Below, piece by piece: positions 30,061 through 40,080 of a stretch of 64,000 nucleotides of DNA. The position numbers and the translations under genes were made by a program. The notes under the pieces are model-generated. The model saw nothing but the letters and a program-made list of their open reading frames with translations. It was not told where the DNA came from and did no database searches. The DNA is taken from NCBI GenBank assembly GCA_907163375.1, contig CAJQUW010006340.1, forward strand, positions 620,001 to 684,000, read 5' to 3'. The stretch's first letter is position 1; each line of letters starts with the position of its first letter. This DNA is from Prostheceraeus crozeri (taxonomy: Eukaryota; Platyhelminthes; Polycladida; Euryleptidae).

Positions 30061-31330
30061 TTGCCTCCTCATTCTTATCGCGTATCTTTGGACGTTGTTG
30101 CGGCCAAGGCAACGCAGACGACAGCGCAGAGACACAGTACACCATCACGGCGAGCTTTAATTGTTGTTCCAACGGGAATACCGCCTATCTTCAACCCCCA
30201 CGTCAATGCCAAGCAGATTGTGTCGATGGAGGACGTGTTGCACAAGATTTATTACAATCCCAAACATCCCGCTGACTACGGAAGCGTCAATGCACTTGCT
30301 GCTGCTTCACATTATTCAAAAACAAAAGTCAAACAATGGTTAATGCGTCAACCGACCTACACCCTTCACAAATCTCGATTGCATCGTATTAAACCCTTGC
30401 ACCCGTATCGTGTACGCGGTCCGCAAATTCAATTTCAAGCGGATATTGTCGATTATCAAAAGTATGCACAGCATAATCGTGGCTACAAGTATATTCTCAT
30501 GGTGATGGACATCTTTACACGCAAAGCTTGGGCATTCCCACTCAAGACCAAGAGTGCCAAAGAAGTGTCGGGGATTTTAGAAGCCATTTTCGCAACCATT
30601 CCCACCCCACAACGACTACAAACAGATCAAGGCCGTGAATTTTATAACCGACCGGTGAAAGACGTCTTGGACAAGCACGCTATTGAATTGTTTTCCATCA
30701 AGAGATTGTCTTCCATTTAGAGCATCTAAATGTGCTCATGTCGAACGATTGAACCGTACTGTCAAGAATAAATTGGAACGTATCTTTACAGCCACCAATG
30801 ACAAGAATTGGGTGGATTATATCGCAGATGTCATGTATGCATACAATCACAGCATCCATTCATCCACAGGTTTCGCCCCGATGGATGTGAATGCCTCCAA
30901 TACCGAGGAAGTGAAACGAAACAATGCGAAACGTCTCCGAGAAAACTATAAAAAGGATGCAGTCCCGGAGAAGTCTATCCCTGTGGGAGCACGGGTACGT
31001 ATTTCACGTGATAAAGGAACGTTTGGACGAGGGTATGAAGCGAATTGGTCGACGGAAGAGTTCATTGTCTCCAACATTCTCAAGAACCCTCATGGTACCA
31101 AAATGTACAAGATCAAAGACTTGAGTGGAGAAGAGATCAAAGGATCCTTTTATGCTCAGGAATTACAAGTGATTCATCGGGAGGAAGAAGTCTATCAAGT
31201 GGACAAAGTGCTCAAGACCCGACGTCGGAATGGACGACCAGAATATTTTGTGCACTGGCAAGGATATCCGGCCTCGATGAACTCATGGGTGACAGACTTA
31301 GAACCTCTAGGTAATGTACGCCGCTATTGA
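30061..31330 (+). pseudogene. Polinton retrovirus-like integrase with chromodomain (region)
   Basis: The region holds an rve-type catalytic core (QADIVDYQKYA with the first Asp, LQTDQGREF with the second, and a glutamate region near HVERLNRTVKNKL) and a C-terminal chromodomain (VYQVDKVLKTRRRNGRPEYF, followed by HWQGYP...W). Polinton integrases join the TIR ends to target DNA with 6-bp staggering, matching the duplication here. Chromodomains bind modified histone tails and can steer insertion. The region is broken. Confidence 0.92.
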
Positions 31331-31339
31331 TTTGTAATC

Positions 31340-33616
31340 ATGCAGGAACTGCATGAGGAACAACATGTGTACTTGTTGAGCAATACTCAACCCAATTTGT
31401 ATGACAATAAAGCCAATCATTTCTTTACACGACTGGAAAATCCACTTTTTATTCCTAAAGGAGAAACATGGGAAGTAGGCTTGAAAGAGTTTGGGTATGT
31501 GAATAATGTGGATACGATTCCCGAAGATTGTTATATTACCGTGGGGAAAATGGTGGATACGAAAGATTTGAAGACCTATTTGCCTTATTATACGATGGAA
31601 GGGACCAATGTGGTCCGTCGTCACACCATTTTTGAATCCGATGAGGAAGTGAAAAGAGTCCCCATGATCACAGCGTTGGAATTATATACACGCCGTACCA
31701 TTTCCAGCATGATGACTGTCACGACACATCCATCCTACTTGTATTATGGATGCAATGGCATAGAGGAAGCAGATGTCTATGTGATTGACATTGTCCCATT
31801 TTCCCTGTTTCAAATCAAGGAATTCTCCGCCTTTCATTACGTCCTTGTGTTTTCCCCTCATTTGGCGGCCTCACTCTTATTGGACAAATGTGTCTATCAT
31901 TTATCGTTGAAGGATGTCGTTCGGATCCATACACGTCTCTCCATTCATCGAAAGGAATGTGACGTAAAGAAATATCCCGCCCATGACTATTGGTTCAGTG
32001 TGATTCCCTTACACCTCTGCCATTTTGCCAAACATGGGATTGAAAGGTTGATGGGAAATGAAATCTCAGTGCTCAATTTATTCAAACAATTAGAATGGTT
32101 TGGTGTGGGGAAATTAGTGTTTCATTCGTCCAGCAGTTTGTCCTTTCATGTAAATCATGCTTCCAATTATACATTGTCTGCGATGGATTATGGAATCCTC
32201 TCCGAATTGCAGAAAATAGCCACTGTTACCATGGCACCCCCAGTGACCTATCAGGATATACAACCCCTGAGTGATGATACGACACGTGCTATGTGGATGT
32301 GGACGGATACCTTTGTGAGTTCTCTCAAACGCAATGCAAAGGCACCTCCTATTCCCAGAAGGCATATAGGCCTGTTTCATGATCTTCGCACCCTTCTTCC
32401 TAAACTGAGAGCGTTGATGAAAGCTGTGAGAATGTACCAACACACCTTTTTCCGATTGCAACATTTGGCCTCTAAAAAATGGATTGCTTTACCAACACGC
32501 ACCACGAAAAATCAAATGATTTTCCCAGTGGAGTTCCTCAATCCACTCACCCCAAAAGAACGTGAAAAGAAGTATCCACATCCCAAGAAAAAACATGTGT
32601 CATGGTTCAGAAACCGTATTGATCAATTGTATGACAAGATTGATACACAGTTACACAAAATCGATCCTACCCTCCATATAGCCGATGCTCCTGATTTAGT
32701 CACCACCCGTTTCTTGCCTACCTATATCAACACACTGAATGCAAAGTACCGCAACATGATGCGACACCTACGTCAACACAAGATGGAAGGTGTTTTAGTC
32801 TCTAAACGATTCGGAGCCAAGAAGCGATTGTTTGATACTGTCTTATTGAAAAATGTTCGACAATCGATTCAAAAGGAACAAGGTACAAAACGGCCCATCA
32901 TTCATCATTTAGTTGATTCCCATCCTAAAGATGGGAAAGAAAATGTATTGGCCAGTGGTGCGGATATGCAGCATGAAACGGGGCAACATGCACTTCCCTT
33001 CACACCTACGGAAAAGTATCATATCTACAACACGTATAATGTATTTGCCTATCATAGTTTGGTGGATTTGATGGAGTTGTATGGGAATATTCTCCATGAT
33101 TTTGAAGTGAAACAGGAACGGTTGGCAACGTTAAGAAGGAGGGTGAAAGCATTCAAACCCACTGCAGGAACTGACAATCTTGACGAGATCGTTCGTGAAC
33201 GAGATAGGGTGAATGCAGAAGTGACTGTGTTGACATCGGATCTTTGTCAATTAATCAAGGAGAACAAACTGTTATTTTATGTGTCTAGACCTGAATCGTT
33301 TTATTACAAGAATTTAGAGAGTGATAAGACATGGAGATCTATCGTCCCCACAGGTTATTATTCGTTGGAAACCTATTTGAATACCATCTTCCCCACCCCC
33401 ATGACATGGACCATTACATCCATGTCCTATCATTATGAACTGACCATCGATTGCACGGACGATATGGAAATCAAGATGGATCGGCAATATCAAGCCTATG
33501 AGATTTTCAAAGCAGAACAAGTGGGACGAATGGATCTTGGAATTCCCCCTCAGCACGATTCATGTTCCCTCCTTTATCCTTCAGAAACAAACCATGGAAT
33601 TGGACACTCTCTTTGA
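31340..33616 (+). CDS. Polinton large structural protein, PY/minor-capsid-like
   Basis: A 758-codon frame. The N-terminus (YLLSNTQPNLYDNKANHF...PKGETWEVGLKEFGYVN) is shared with the protein at 35,196. Near residues 570-640 is a coiled-coil stretch. The C-terminal part (VPTGYYSLETYLNTIF) is shared with the frame at 33,828. This N-terminal signature is familiar from structural proteins found beside the capsid genes of Polintons. A penton, fibre or minor capsid role is inferred. Confidence 0.65.
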   Translation: MQELHEEQHVYLLSNTQPNLYDNKANHFFTRLENPLFIPKGETWEVGLKEFGYVNNVDTIPEDCYITVGKMVDTKDLKTYLPYYTMEGTNVVRRHTIFESDEEVKRVPMITALELYTRRTISSMMTVTTHPSYLYYGCNGIEEADVYVIDIVPFSLFQIKEFSAFHYVLVFSPHLAASLLLDKCVYHLSLKDVVRIHTRLSIHRKECDVKKYPAHDYWFSVIPLHLCHFAKHGIERLMGNEISVLNLFKQLEWFGVGKLVFHSSSSLSFHVNHASNYTLSAMDYGILSELQKIATVTMAPPVTYQDIQPLSDDTTRAMWMWTDTFVSSLKRNAKAPPIPRRHIGLFHDLRTLLPKLRALMKAVRMYQHTFFRLQHLASKKWIALPTRTTKNQMIFPVEFLNPLTPKEREKKYPHPKKKHVSWFRNRIDQLYDKIDTQLHKIDPTLHIADAPDLVTTRFLPTYINTLNAKYRNMMRHLRQHKMEGVLVSKRFGAKKRLFDTVLLKNVRQSIQKEQGTKRPIIHHLVDSHPKDGKENVLASGADMQHETGQHALPFTPTEKYHIYNTYNVFAYHSLVDLMELYGNILHDFEVKQERLATLRRRVKAFKPTAGTDNLDEIVRERDRVNAEVTVLTSDLCQLIKENKLLFYVSRPESFYYKNLESDKTWRSIVPTGYYSLETYLNTIFPTPMTWTITSMSYHYELTIDCTDDMEIKMDRQYQAYEIFKAEQVGRMDLGIPPQHDSCSLLYPSETNHGIGHSL

Positions 33617-33827
33617 AAAGAAGAGTGTCCCCTATGCATTGAGTGGGACCCATGTCTTGCTTCGAAACTGAAAACCGACACAACAGTATAAGACCGAGGA
33701 TAAGAAGCATCCCAATATTCTCAACATCAAACATGGTGACTATTTTGAGATTTTTCATACCCTATCTCATCTCCCTAGTCCATTACGATTCAATTTACCC
33801 ACGAAATATTATACCCTCCAATCCTTT

Positions 33828-35171
33828 GTGCAAGCTTTCAATCAAGCCATCCCCCTGCCTGATATGGTGTGGGTGACGTATACAACAGTGGGCGTCTTTC
33901 ACGTGCTTCACTTTAAAATCGCGGAAGGGTATGTGTTGAAAATCAATCCCCCACAACTCTGGCAACACATGTTGAATCATAGTTATGAATATGGTATGTT
34001 CACCTATCATGAACAAACCTGTATACACTCGGAAACGCCGGAACATTGTTCTGCAAGTTACCGTCGGTATCAACAACGTCCAAAACATGTCACCCATGGG
34101 ATGACATTACACATCTATGGTTTACCGGAATATACCTTTGATTATGCCAAAGGATGGAACCACACCCTCGACACCCTCTTCCCATGGAAAGGGAAGGAAT
34201 TGGATCGCTTGTTTCAGAAATCCTATTTCCCTTATGCTTACGAATCGAAAGAGCTGTTGGCCAATACGTGTTTACAATCCTACTTGTTTGGAGATAAACT
34301 CTCTGATAAGACATTGTATTCACCCGCTGTCGCGTATCAAGAAGGATCCACCCTGAAAGTCTGCAAAGATAGATTGACTTCCTTTATTGGATGGTTCAGT
34401 GAGGATATGCAAAAGCTCATGACGACCATGATGGAACGCTGGCAAGAAAACATGTTTTATCTAGTGGATGGTATGGTGTTGGGAGTGGATGTGGGAAAAC
34501 AAGATATTCAATCGGTGATGGTGAATACACATCCCACACCTCGCCCTTTTCTTCATCTCTATAGCAAGACCATGAAACCGTTGCACATCTATGACCACAT
34601 GATTCGGCAAGGTTACATCAACCCCATCCTGGACATTTCTACCTCGTTTCATCGTGTCCCCATTCCCAAAGGGAGTTATACCTTGGAAGGACTCTTTTCC
34701 AAACTCCAGGTGAATTTACAGGCGTGGACGGATGTATCCCTCTCTCTCTCGAAAGATCATTATTTGACGGTGAAAACCGCGGAACATGCCTTTATTGATT
34801 TTGGAGAAGCGTTGAGTTATCGTATAGGTCTACCCCAATCCTATTATGGACCCAATACACAGATGACAACACTCTCTCCCCTCAGCATGACTCCCAATTC
34901 CTTCAACATTATCGTCTATTGTAATATTGTGGCGGAAAGTATTGTGGGAGGACAACGTGAACAAATCTTGAAAATTCATCCCATTGAAGAGGAACAACGT
35001 TTGGGGGAAATGGTGTCGTATGAAGTGTCCAATATTGATTATTACCCCATTTTTACATCCGCTATTGATGAGATTGAAATTCAGTTGCGTGGTGATGATG
35101 GTGAATTTATTCCGATTCATGAAGGACGATCCTATTTCAAACTCCATCTCCGCCGTAAGGAGACTAGGTAA
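33828..35171 (+). CDS. Polinton structural protein with YCNIV-VGG C-terminal module
   Basis: A 447-codon frame. Its C-terminus (NIIVYCNIVAESIVGG, followed by ILKIHPI, YYPI, IEIQLRGDDGEFI and a final LHLRRK) matches a module common in Polinton structural proteins near the capsid gene and also present in the protein at 35,196. The middle has IPKGSYTLEGLFSKLQ, like the 31,340 protein. It is probably part of a virion surface complex. I treat this whole stretch (31.3-36.1 kb) as a set of related structural parts, some broken. Confidence 0.6.
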   Translation: MQAFNQAIPLPDMVWVTYTTVGVFHVLHFKIAEGYVLKINPPQLWQHMLNHSYEYGMFTYHEQTCIHSETPEHCSASYRRYQQRPKHVTHGMTLHIYGLPEYTFDYAKGWNHTLDTLFPWKGKELDRLFQKSYFPYAYESKELLANTCLQSYLFGDKLSDKTLYSPAVAYQEGSTLKVCKDRLTSFIGWFSEDMQKLMTTMMERWQENMFYLVDGMVLGVDVGKQDIQSVMVNTHPTPRPFLHLYSKTMKPLHIYDHMIRQGYINPILDISTSFHRVPIPKGSYTLEGLFSKLQVNLQAWTDVSLSLSKDHYLTVKTAEHAFIDFGEALSYRIGLPQSYYGPNTQMTTLSPLSMTPNSFNIIVYCNIVAESIVGGQREQILKIHPIEEEQRLGEMVSYEVSNIDYYPIFTSAIDEIEIQLRGDDGEFIPIHEGRSYFKLHLRRKETR

Positions 35172-35195
35172 TTATGGACAGAGTGACACTCAACC

Positions 35196-36104
35196 ATGCA
35201 TGAGGAAACGATTCACTTGTTGAGTAATGCTCAGCCCAATTTGTTTCCTGAAAATAGAGCCAATCATTTCAAAAATCGCTTGGTTCCTTCCATCCCCATA
35301 GTCCATGGGGATCAATGGGAAGCCGGTATCTCCGTCGTCAATTTCATCAATACTCTTCAGACAATACCCGTGAATGTCAGCTTTAGTGTGAGGACGTTGA
35401 AGGATCATCCTGAGACGATTTCGACCGTCTTTACATCTTCTATCCTTCCTGTCAAAACGGATTCACCGCGAGGAGAGCAAGGCAAACAAGGCAAACAGGG
35501 GGAACAAGGCAAACAAGACAAACAAGATAAACAAGACAAGCAAGGCAATCAAGGCAAACAGGGAGAGCAAGGCATGTTTACGCGCTTCATCAATCCACGC
35601 GGTATTTATTCGGAGAAGACGTTGATGCAGTGTTTGAATCAGAATCGACAGCATGGACACAATTTCCACTTTTCTATCACTACATTGGCACCTCATGTCC
35701 ATGTTGTCTCAGTGGTCGTACCCCCACACTACAGTATGAAACTCCATCCTTTGCTCAAAGACATTCTTGGGTTTAAAACAGACTTACTCACTTCCTCACA
35801 GCAAGCGACTGCCCCTTTGAATTTGAATGCCTTCACCTACAATATTCTCCTGTATTGTAATATTGTAGGCTATCATTATGTAGGAGGTATGAAAACAAAC
35901 TGTATGTGTGTGATTCCCTACACGGGGAAAGATTATAGAGACAGTATTCATCATGAATTCCAGAATGTCACCTATCTCCCTGTGAAAAGTCAACATGTCA
36001 AGATATTGAAATCAAACTCATGTCGGATGACGGTCATCCCATCCCTATGACAGACGGACGGTCCTATGTAAAAATGCATCTTCGACGTCGCGCAATTAAG
36101 TAAT
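35196..36104 (+). pseudogene. Polinton structural protein with collagen-like triplet repeat
   Basis: The N-terminus (IHLLSNAQPNLFPENRANHF) is a paralogue of that at 31,340. Near residues 90-125 is a run of about eleven triplets of the G-x-Q or D-K-Q kind, collagen-like in period. Then comes the YCNIVGYHYVGG module. A thin shaft followed by a compact C-terminal domain is the plan of a viral fibre, so I infer a fibre-like protein. The region as a whole is not intact. Confidence 0.6.
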
Positions 36105-36132
36105 TGTCTTTTCCCAAGCACATCAAGACACG

Positions 36133-36780
36133 ATGACGAATCTCTTTTTAATTCGTAACCGAACACATTCCTCTGGACGATTGTTTGGAAGAGGTTCATT
36201 TATGCAACGCGGTGGATGGAATAAAGTGATTGGACAGAAAACACGCATGATTAGACCCCGTGTCACTGGTGTCAAGAAACCATCCATCCGTCTGCCCAAA
36301 TCACTCAAAAAGAGTGTTCCCAGAAAACCATCTCGAAAAACAAATCGAAAACCCTCTCGAAAACCCTCTCGACAACCCTCTCGAAAAGCATCGCGAAAAC
36401 CTTCGCAAAAGGGACTTGTACATACGGTACAGAAAACATTGGGAAAATCGTTACGTTCGACGGAGTTTCTCAATTCTGCGAAACAAGCTGTCACGGATGC
36501 TGTCAGCTCTACCGCACAAGAAGGAGTTGATCGTCTCAAAAAGGGTGTGAAAGCACTCGCCAAACGCACTTTACAGACTGCTCGCGAACGTGTTATAGAA
36601 GCTATTCAAAATAAAGTGAGTCGGAAACGCGTCTTCACGGATGAAGAAGGAGATCGGGTGGAAGCACCTACTCCTAAACGTCGTCGTGGTCATGTGGCCA
36701 TTGCCCATCATACGAAATGGGGAAAAGGAAGTTTGATGGGGCGTTATCGCAGAGGTGCTAAACAACGCATGCTCTTTTAA
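36133..36780 (+). CDS. Polinton basic core-type protein with RKPSRKPS repeats
   Basis: A 215-residue frame. Residues about 64-93 consist of repeated RKPSRKPS/RKASRKPS units, followed by an amphipathic helical part (AVTDAVSSTAQEGVDRLKKG) and a basic C-terminus (PKRRRGH, GRYRRGAKQRML). Such proteins next to the major capsid gene resemble adenovirus pVI/pVII-like cores. DNA condensation or membrane lysis is inferred. Looks whole. Confidence 0.6.
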   Translation: MTNLFLIRNRTHSSGRLFGRGSFMQRGGWNKVIGQKTRMIRPRVTGVKKPSIRLPKSLKKSVPRKPSRKTNRKPSRKPSRQPSRKASRKPSQKGLVHTVQKTLGKSLRSTEFLNSAKQAVTDAVSSTAQEGVDRLKKGVKALAKRTLQTARERVIEAIQNKVSRKRVFTDEEGDRVEAPTPKRRRGHVAIAHHTKWGKGSLMGRYRRGAKQRMLF

Positions 36781-36816
36781 GAACTAAGCAATCTTAGGAC
36801 ATCCGTCCCATCAAGC

Positions 36817-38184
36817 ATGGCGGAAACCCCTGCCTTATTGGATGCGCGTTACGATGTATTCCAAAGTGATAAAGTCGATGTCTCGAGTACTTCTCAGCAT
36901 ACGAGCGTTCTGACGCCAGTCAATGGATTGGAAAATCCCGGTACCATTCAATTCACGGTCCCTCGACTAGCCATTCATTGGATGGATGTATGCAATGCCT
37001 ATTTTCGCGTGGAAGTACAACTCATGAAACATGATTCGGCTAAAGGAGCAGACGTGCCATGTGACTCGTCAGACAAGGCAATTATTATCAACAATACGGC
37101 CCACTCCCTCTTTTCCGACATTACTATCCGCTTGAATGAACGCACCATTGAAGGAGGCAATGACTTGTATTATTTGAGAGCTTACCTTAGCAATCTTTTA
37201 CAATATACCAATGATGTGAAGAATACACACATGGTCACACAAGGATTTACTGTTCCTCAAGTGATGTATGACACGGAGTATGATGCAGCGAGTAAGACGA
37301 TAAAGACTAAGGCGGTAGAGTTTACAGATAAAGAGAATGCACTCAATCAAGCCATTCTCAAACAATGGTCAGACCACAAATTTAAACGTACCTTTGACTT
37401 TCCCCTGAAATGTAATTTGTTCCAACAAGTGATTGCTCTGCCCCCAGGCATGCAACTGGATCTCATTTTCACCTTGAATAAACCGGAATATGCCATTTAT
37501 GATATGGCACATGCTGCAGGGACGACCTCTACAAAGTACAGGTTCAAAATCACCCCTTTCCAATTGTATATGCCCATGCTCACACCGAATGCAGAACTGC
37601 AATTGAAAACTGCGAATCGACGCAAGACAGAAGCCATTTATTATCGCTACAATAGCATGACCGTCCAACGACAAACGATTGAACGTGGAATACAAAAGAA
37701 GACGTTTTCCAATGTGGCCGCTCTATTGAGTCCTAAACTCATCTTTTTCGCGGTTGTTCCCAGTAACTCTTGGTTTGATCCAGGAAGTCGTAAACTCTAT
37801 TTTGAAAGGCATGGACTCTCTCAAGTCACCATGACCACCAATGGAGCCATCATGACAGGAGGCACCATCAATTGCAAAGATGACGTGATTGCCTACAGTC
37901 AATTCAATCGTGCGATTCAAGTCTATAACACGAATGAATCATGTGGTATTGATTTGGAGAGTTTTACCAAATACTGTTACTTTATCGCCTTTGACTGTAC
38001 CTTGGATAAACAAATCGATAGTGTTCAACCCACCAATACACGTCAATATGGACTGGAATGGCAATTTGAGAATACGACCACGCAAAATATGGATTTAATA
38101 ATGTTTGTCATTCATGACGAACAATTCTCCGTCACACCGGAGAATGCTGTCATCTCCAGTGCGTATATCCCTCCCGCTATTTAA
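36817..38184 (+). CDS. Polinton major capsid protein (double jelly-roll)
   Basis: A 455-residue open frame, a typical size for the Polinton major capsid protein. Strand-rich sequence with the characteristic first-barrel pattern (IQFTVPRLAIHWMDVCNAYF, IINNTAHSLFSDITIRLNER, YYLRAYLSNLL) and second-barrel segments (KLIFFAVVPSNSWFDPGSR, YCYFIAFDCTL). Position between the basic core protein and protease is standard. It would form trimers of double jelly-rolls in an icosahedral capsid. Looks whole. Confidence 0.9.
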   Translation: MAETPALLDARYDVFQSDKVDVSSTSQHTSVLTPVNGLENPGTIQFTVPRLAIHWMDVCNAYFRVEVQLMKHDSAKGADVPCDSSDKAIIINNTAHSLFSDITIRLNERTIEGGNDLYYLRAYLSNLLQYTNDVKNTHMVTQGFTVPQVMYDTEYDAASKTIKTKAVEFTDKENALNQAILKQWSDHKFKRTFDFPLKCNLFQQVIALPPGMQLDLIFTLNKPEYAIYDMAHAAGTTSTKYRFKITPFQLYMPMLTPNAELQLKTANRRKTEAIYYRYNSMTVQRQTIERGIQKKTFSNVAALLSPKLIFFAVVPSNSWFDPGSRKLYFERHGLSQVTMTTNGAIMTGGTINCKDDVIAYSQFNRAIQVYNTNESCGIDLESFTKYCYFIAFDCTLDKQIDSVQPTNTRQYGLEWQFENTTTQNMDLIMFVIHDEQFSVTPENAVISSAYIPPAI

Positions 38185-38297
38185 GTGTTGGCGCGCATGG
38201 ACATTCTCATAAGATATGGTGAAGGAGCCCGAGTATCACGTTCCTCCTATCGCTTGGACATCTCTTTATCAACATCGTCTCATTAAAGCTCAGTTGA

Positions 38298-38930
38298 ATG
38301 GGAGACTGGTTAAGCAACACGGAAATCGAAGGAATCATGCAGGGTATGAATCAATTACAAGAGAAACATTTACTCAATGCCTGCATGTGCGAAGATGATT
38401 TTCTCTGTGCTATTCAGTGTAGTTGTCAAACGTTTGCTCATCGCCTCCTCCAATCTTCTTACGTTCCCTTCCAAGGTGTGTTTCCTGCTGATCTACTTCC
38501 TGCTCATTCCCCGGAATCAAAGACACTTATTGTCAATAGTGATCGCTCTCATCAACCTGGCAAGCATTGGTTGGCCTTTTATCAAAATGCGGATCAACGC
38601 GTGTGCGAATTCTTTGACTCTTATGGACTCACTCCATCTCACTATCCACATGTTACCGAATGGTTATCGACAACACCTTATCCTCTAAACTATCGTCGCC
38701 CTCTGCGTATACAAGGACCTAAAGCCTATTGTGGTGCTTACTGTATTTACTTTTTAAACCAACGCCCTTTTAACACGTCTATGGAAAAAACACTGACCTT
38801 CTTTCGAACATTGGATGCTTACGAGAAAGATCAAGAACACATTCAAACCTACTTGTCCTTCAATGATAAAATTGTCTATTCCTATTTGTATTCTACATTA
38901 TCCCATGTTTTGAAGTCAATAAAGAAATGA
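38298..38930 (+). CDS. Polinton adenain-like cysteine protease
   Basis: A 210-residue frame. The catalytic set of adenovirus-type proteases is present: His in GKHWLAFY, the acidic residue in EFFDSYGL, and Gln and Cys in QGPKAYCGAYCIYFLN. The enzyme cleaves capsid precursors during maturation. It follows the capsid gene directly, as is usual in Polintons, and AATAAA lies at the stop. Looks whole. Confidence 0.92.
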   Translation: MGDWLSNTEIEGIMQGMNQLQEKHLLNACMCEDDFLCAIQCSCQTFAHRLLQSSYVPFQGVFPADLLPAHSPESKTLIVNSDRSHQPGKHWLAFYQNADQRVCEFFDSYGLTPSHYPHVTEWLSTTPYPLNYRRPLRIQGPKAYCGAYCIYFLNQRPFNTSMEKTLTFFRTLDAYEKDQEHIQTYLSFNDKIVYSYLYSTLSHVLKSIKK

Positions 38931-39053
38931 ATCATGTCAATGATTGTATTTTTATTTCAGACAGAGGATAATACTACAAGGTTTTGTACAAGGTTCAGTC
39001 ACTCGTGATAGTACACTATACACTATACACTATTCACAGAGTTTTTCCGTACA

Positions 39054-39557
39054 TCATGCACGATAGACAGTCACTGTAGAAGCAATGTCTTGATCACAAA
39101 GGGGACAAGATGATGTTTCAAAGGGATTATAACATGTAAAACACATAACATTATGAGAATATGGTAAAAAGAGAAGGGACCGTTCCTGTTTAAAACATAT
39201 AACACAGTTCCGTTCACATAATAATTGAAATGTCTCTTCTTCTAATTTCTTTCTAAAGTCACTTTTATGGGAAGAGTTATCTGACACATCCGTTGCAAAT
39301 GTCACTTTTTTCACTTTTTTCACTCCAGATCGCGCCAATGTCATTGTATTGCAGTGTAGCAGGGAGTCATCCTCTATCCACCTACGCTCCAAATGGTGAT
39401 TCATAGCATTCTCATCAAGATCCATGAGTCGATCCACTAATTCACCAGCAGTGATCGTTTCATTGAGATGTGTTACAGTTTCTATCGCTTTGAATGAATA
39501 TCCCAGGTCTCTTGCGACAACCCACGACGTTGGGATACTAGTTGCTGTCCGATTCAT
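39054..39557 (-). CDS. Polinton IAP-like UBA-RING protein
   Basis: I chose the ATG at 39,557, which overlaps the end of the TBP-like gene by about 20 bp and gives 167 residues. Residues about 12-45 (WVVARDLGYSFKAIETVTHL...ELVDRLMDLD) resemble the UBA-like domain of IAP proteins. The C-terminus (CVICFKQERSLLFLPYSHNV, MCFTCYN, CPLCDQDI, ending TVTVYRA) is a RING like those at the ends of XIAP/cIAP. No BIR domain is seen. Known IAP RINGs are E3 ubiquitin ligases that restrain cell death, so a host-modulating role is inferred. Likely captured from a host. Confidence 0.75.
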   Translation of the reverse strand: MNRTATSIPTSWVVARDLGYSFKAIETVTHLNETITAGELVDRLMDLDENAMNHHLERRWIEDDSLLHCNTMTLARSGVKKVKKVTFATDVSDNSSHKSDFRKKLEEETFQLLCERNCVICFKQERSLLFLPYSHNVMCFTCYNPFETSSCPLCDQDIASTVTVYRA

Positions 39558-40080
39558 TGAGGGAATCTCCTTCGAATAGGGATTTGAGAATGTCTTCCAC
39601 CAACGATTCCGCTTCTGCAATCGATAAAACACCCGTCACAATCACACTTCCGTTGGAAACGAAGGAACAATGCAAATTACCTTTGCGTATTAACGTTCCG
39701 GGAAACAGCTCGCGCTCGTTGGAAATCACTGATGTCGATGGCAACTGTTGAATGGTTTGCATGCGGTCTTTTGTATAGTTCCATTGACATTGAACGGTGC
39801 AGGATTTTGTGATTGGGTCGCTCACGTCAAATCCGTAGGGGGCGAGTAATTGGCGCATCTCTTTACAAATACGATCGTAGGTTTCCAGAGAGTGGTTGCC
39901 CAAAATTTGGATACACCCCCGTGGAAAAATCTGTACAGCAACCGAAGAGTTCCATTTCCAATAGACTCGACAAGGGCGTGATGCTCGGTAGGTGGCCAGA
40001 GGGAGTTGCGGTAACAATGTCTGCAGTGGTATTGCGGAGGGTGCTCTGAGCTCCACCATGCGGTTGCAGATCCTTGACAT
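39538..40080 (-). CDS. Polinton TBP-like protein
   Basis: From the ATG at 40,080 (an earlier one is at 40,113) the frame reads about 180 residues. It shows the two-fold repeat of the TATA-binding protein core. The first half has VAVQIFPRGCIQILGN and ends in LLAPYGF. The second half has SNERELFPGTLIR and CSFVSNGSVIVTGVL, matching the TBP words SSYEPELFPGLIYR and LLIFVSGKIVLTGAK. The gene overlaps the 3' end of polB and lies head-to-tail with the UBA-RING gene. It probably binds promoter DNA of the element. TBP homologues exist in some large DNA viruses; I know of none as a regular Polinton gene. Confidence 0.75.
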   Translation of the reverse strand: MSRICNRMVELRAPSAIPLQTLLPQLPLATYRASRPCRVYWKWNSSVAVQIFPRGCIQILGNHSLETYDRICKEMRQLLAPYGFDVSDPITKSCTVQCQWNYTKDRMQTIQQLPSTSVISNERELFPGTLIRKGNLHCSFVSNGSVIVTGVLSIAEAESLVEDILKSLFEGDSLNESDSN

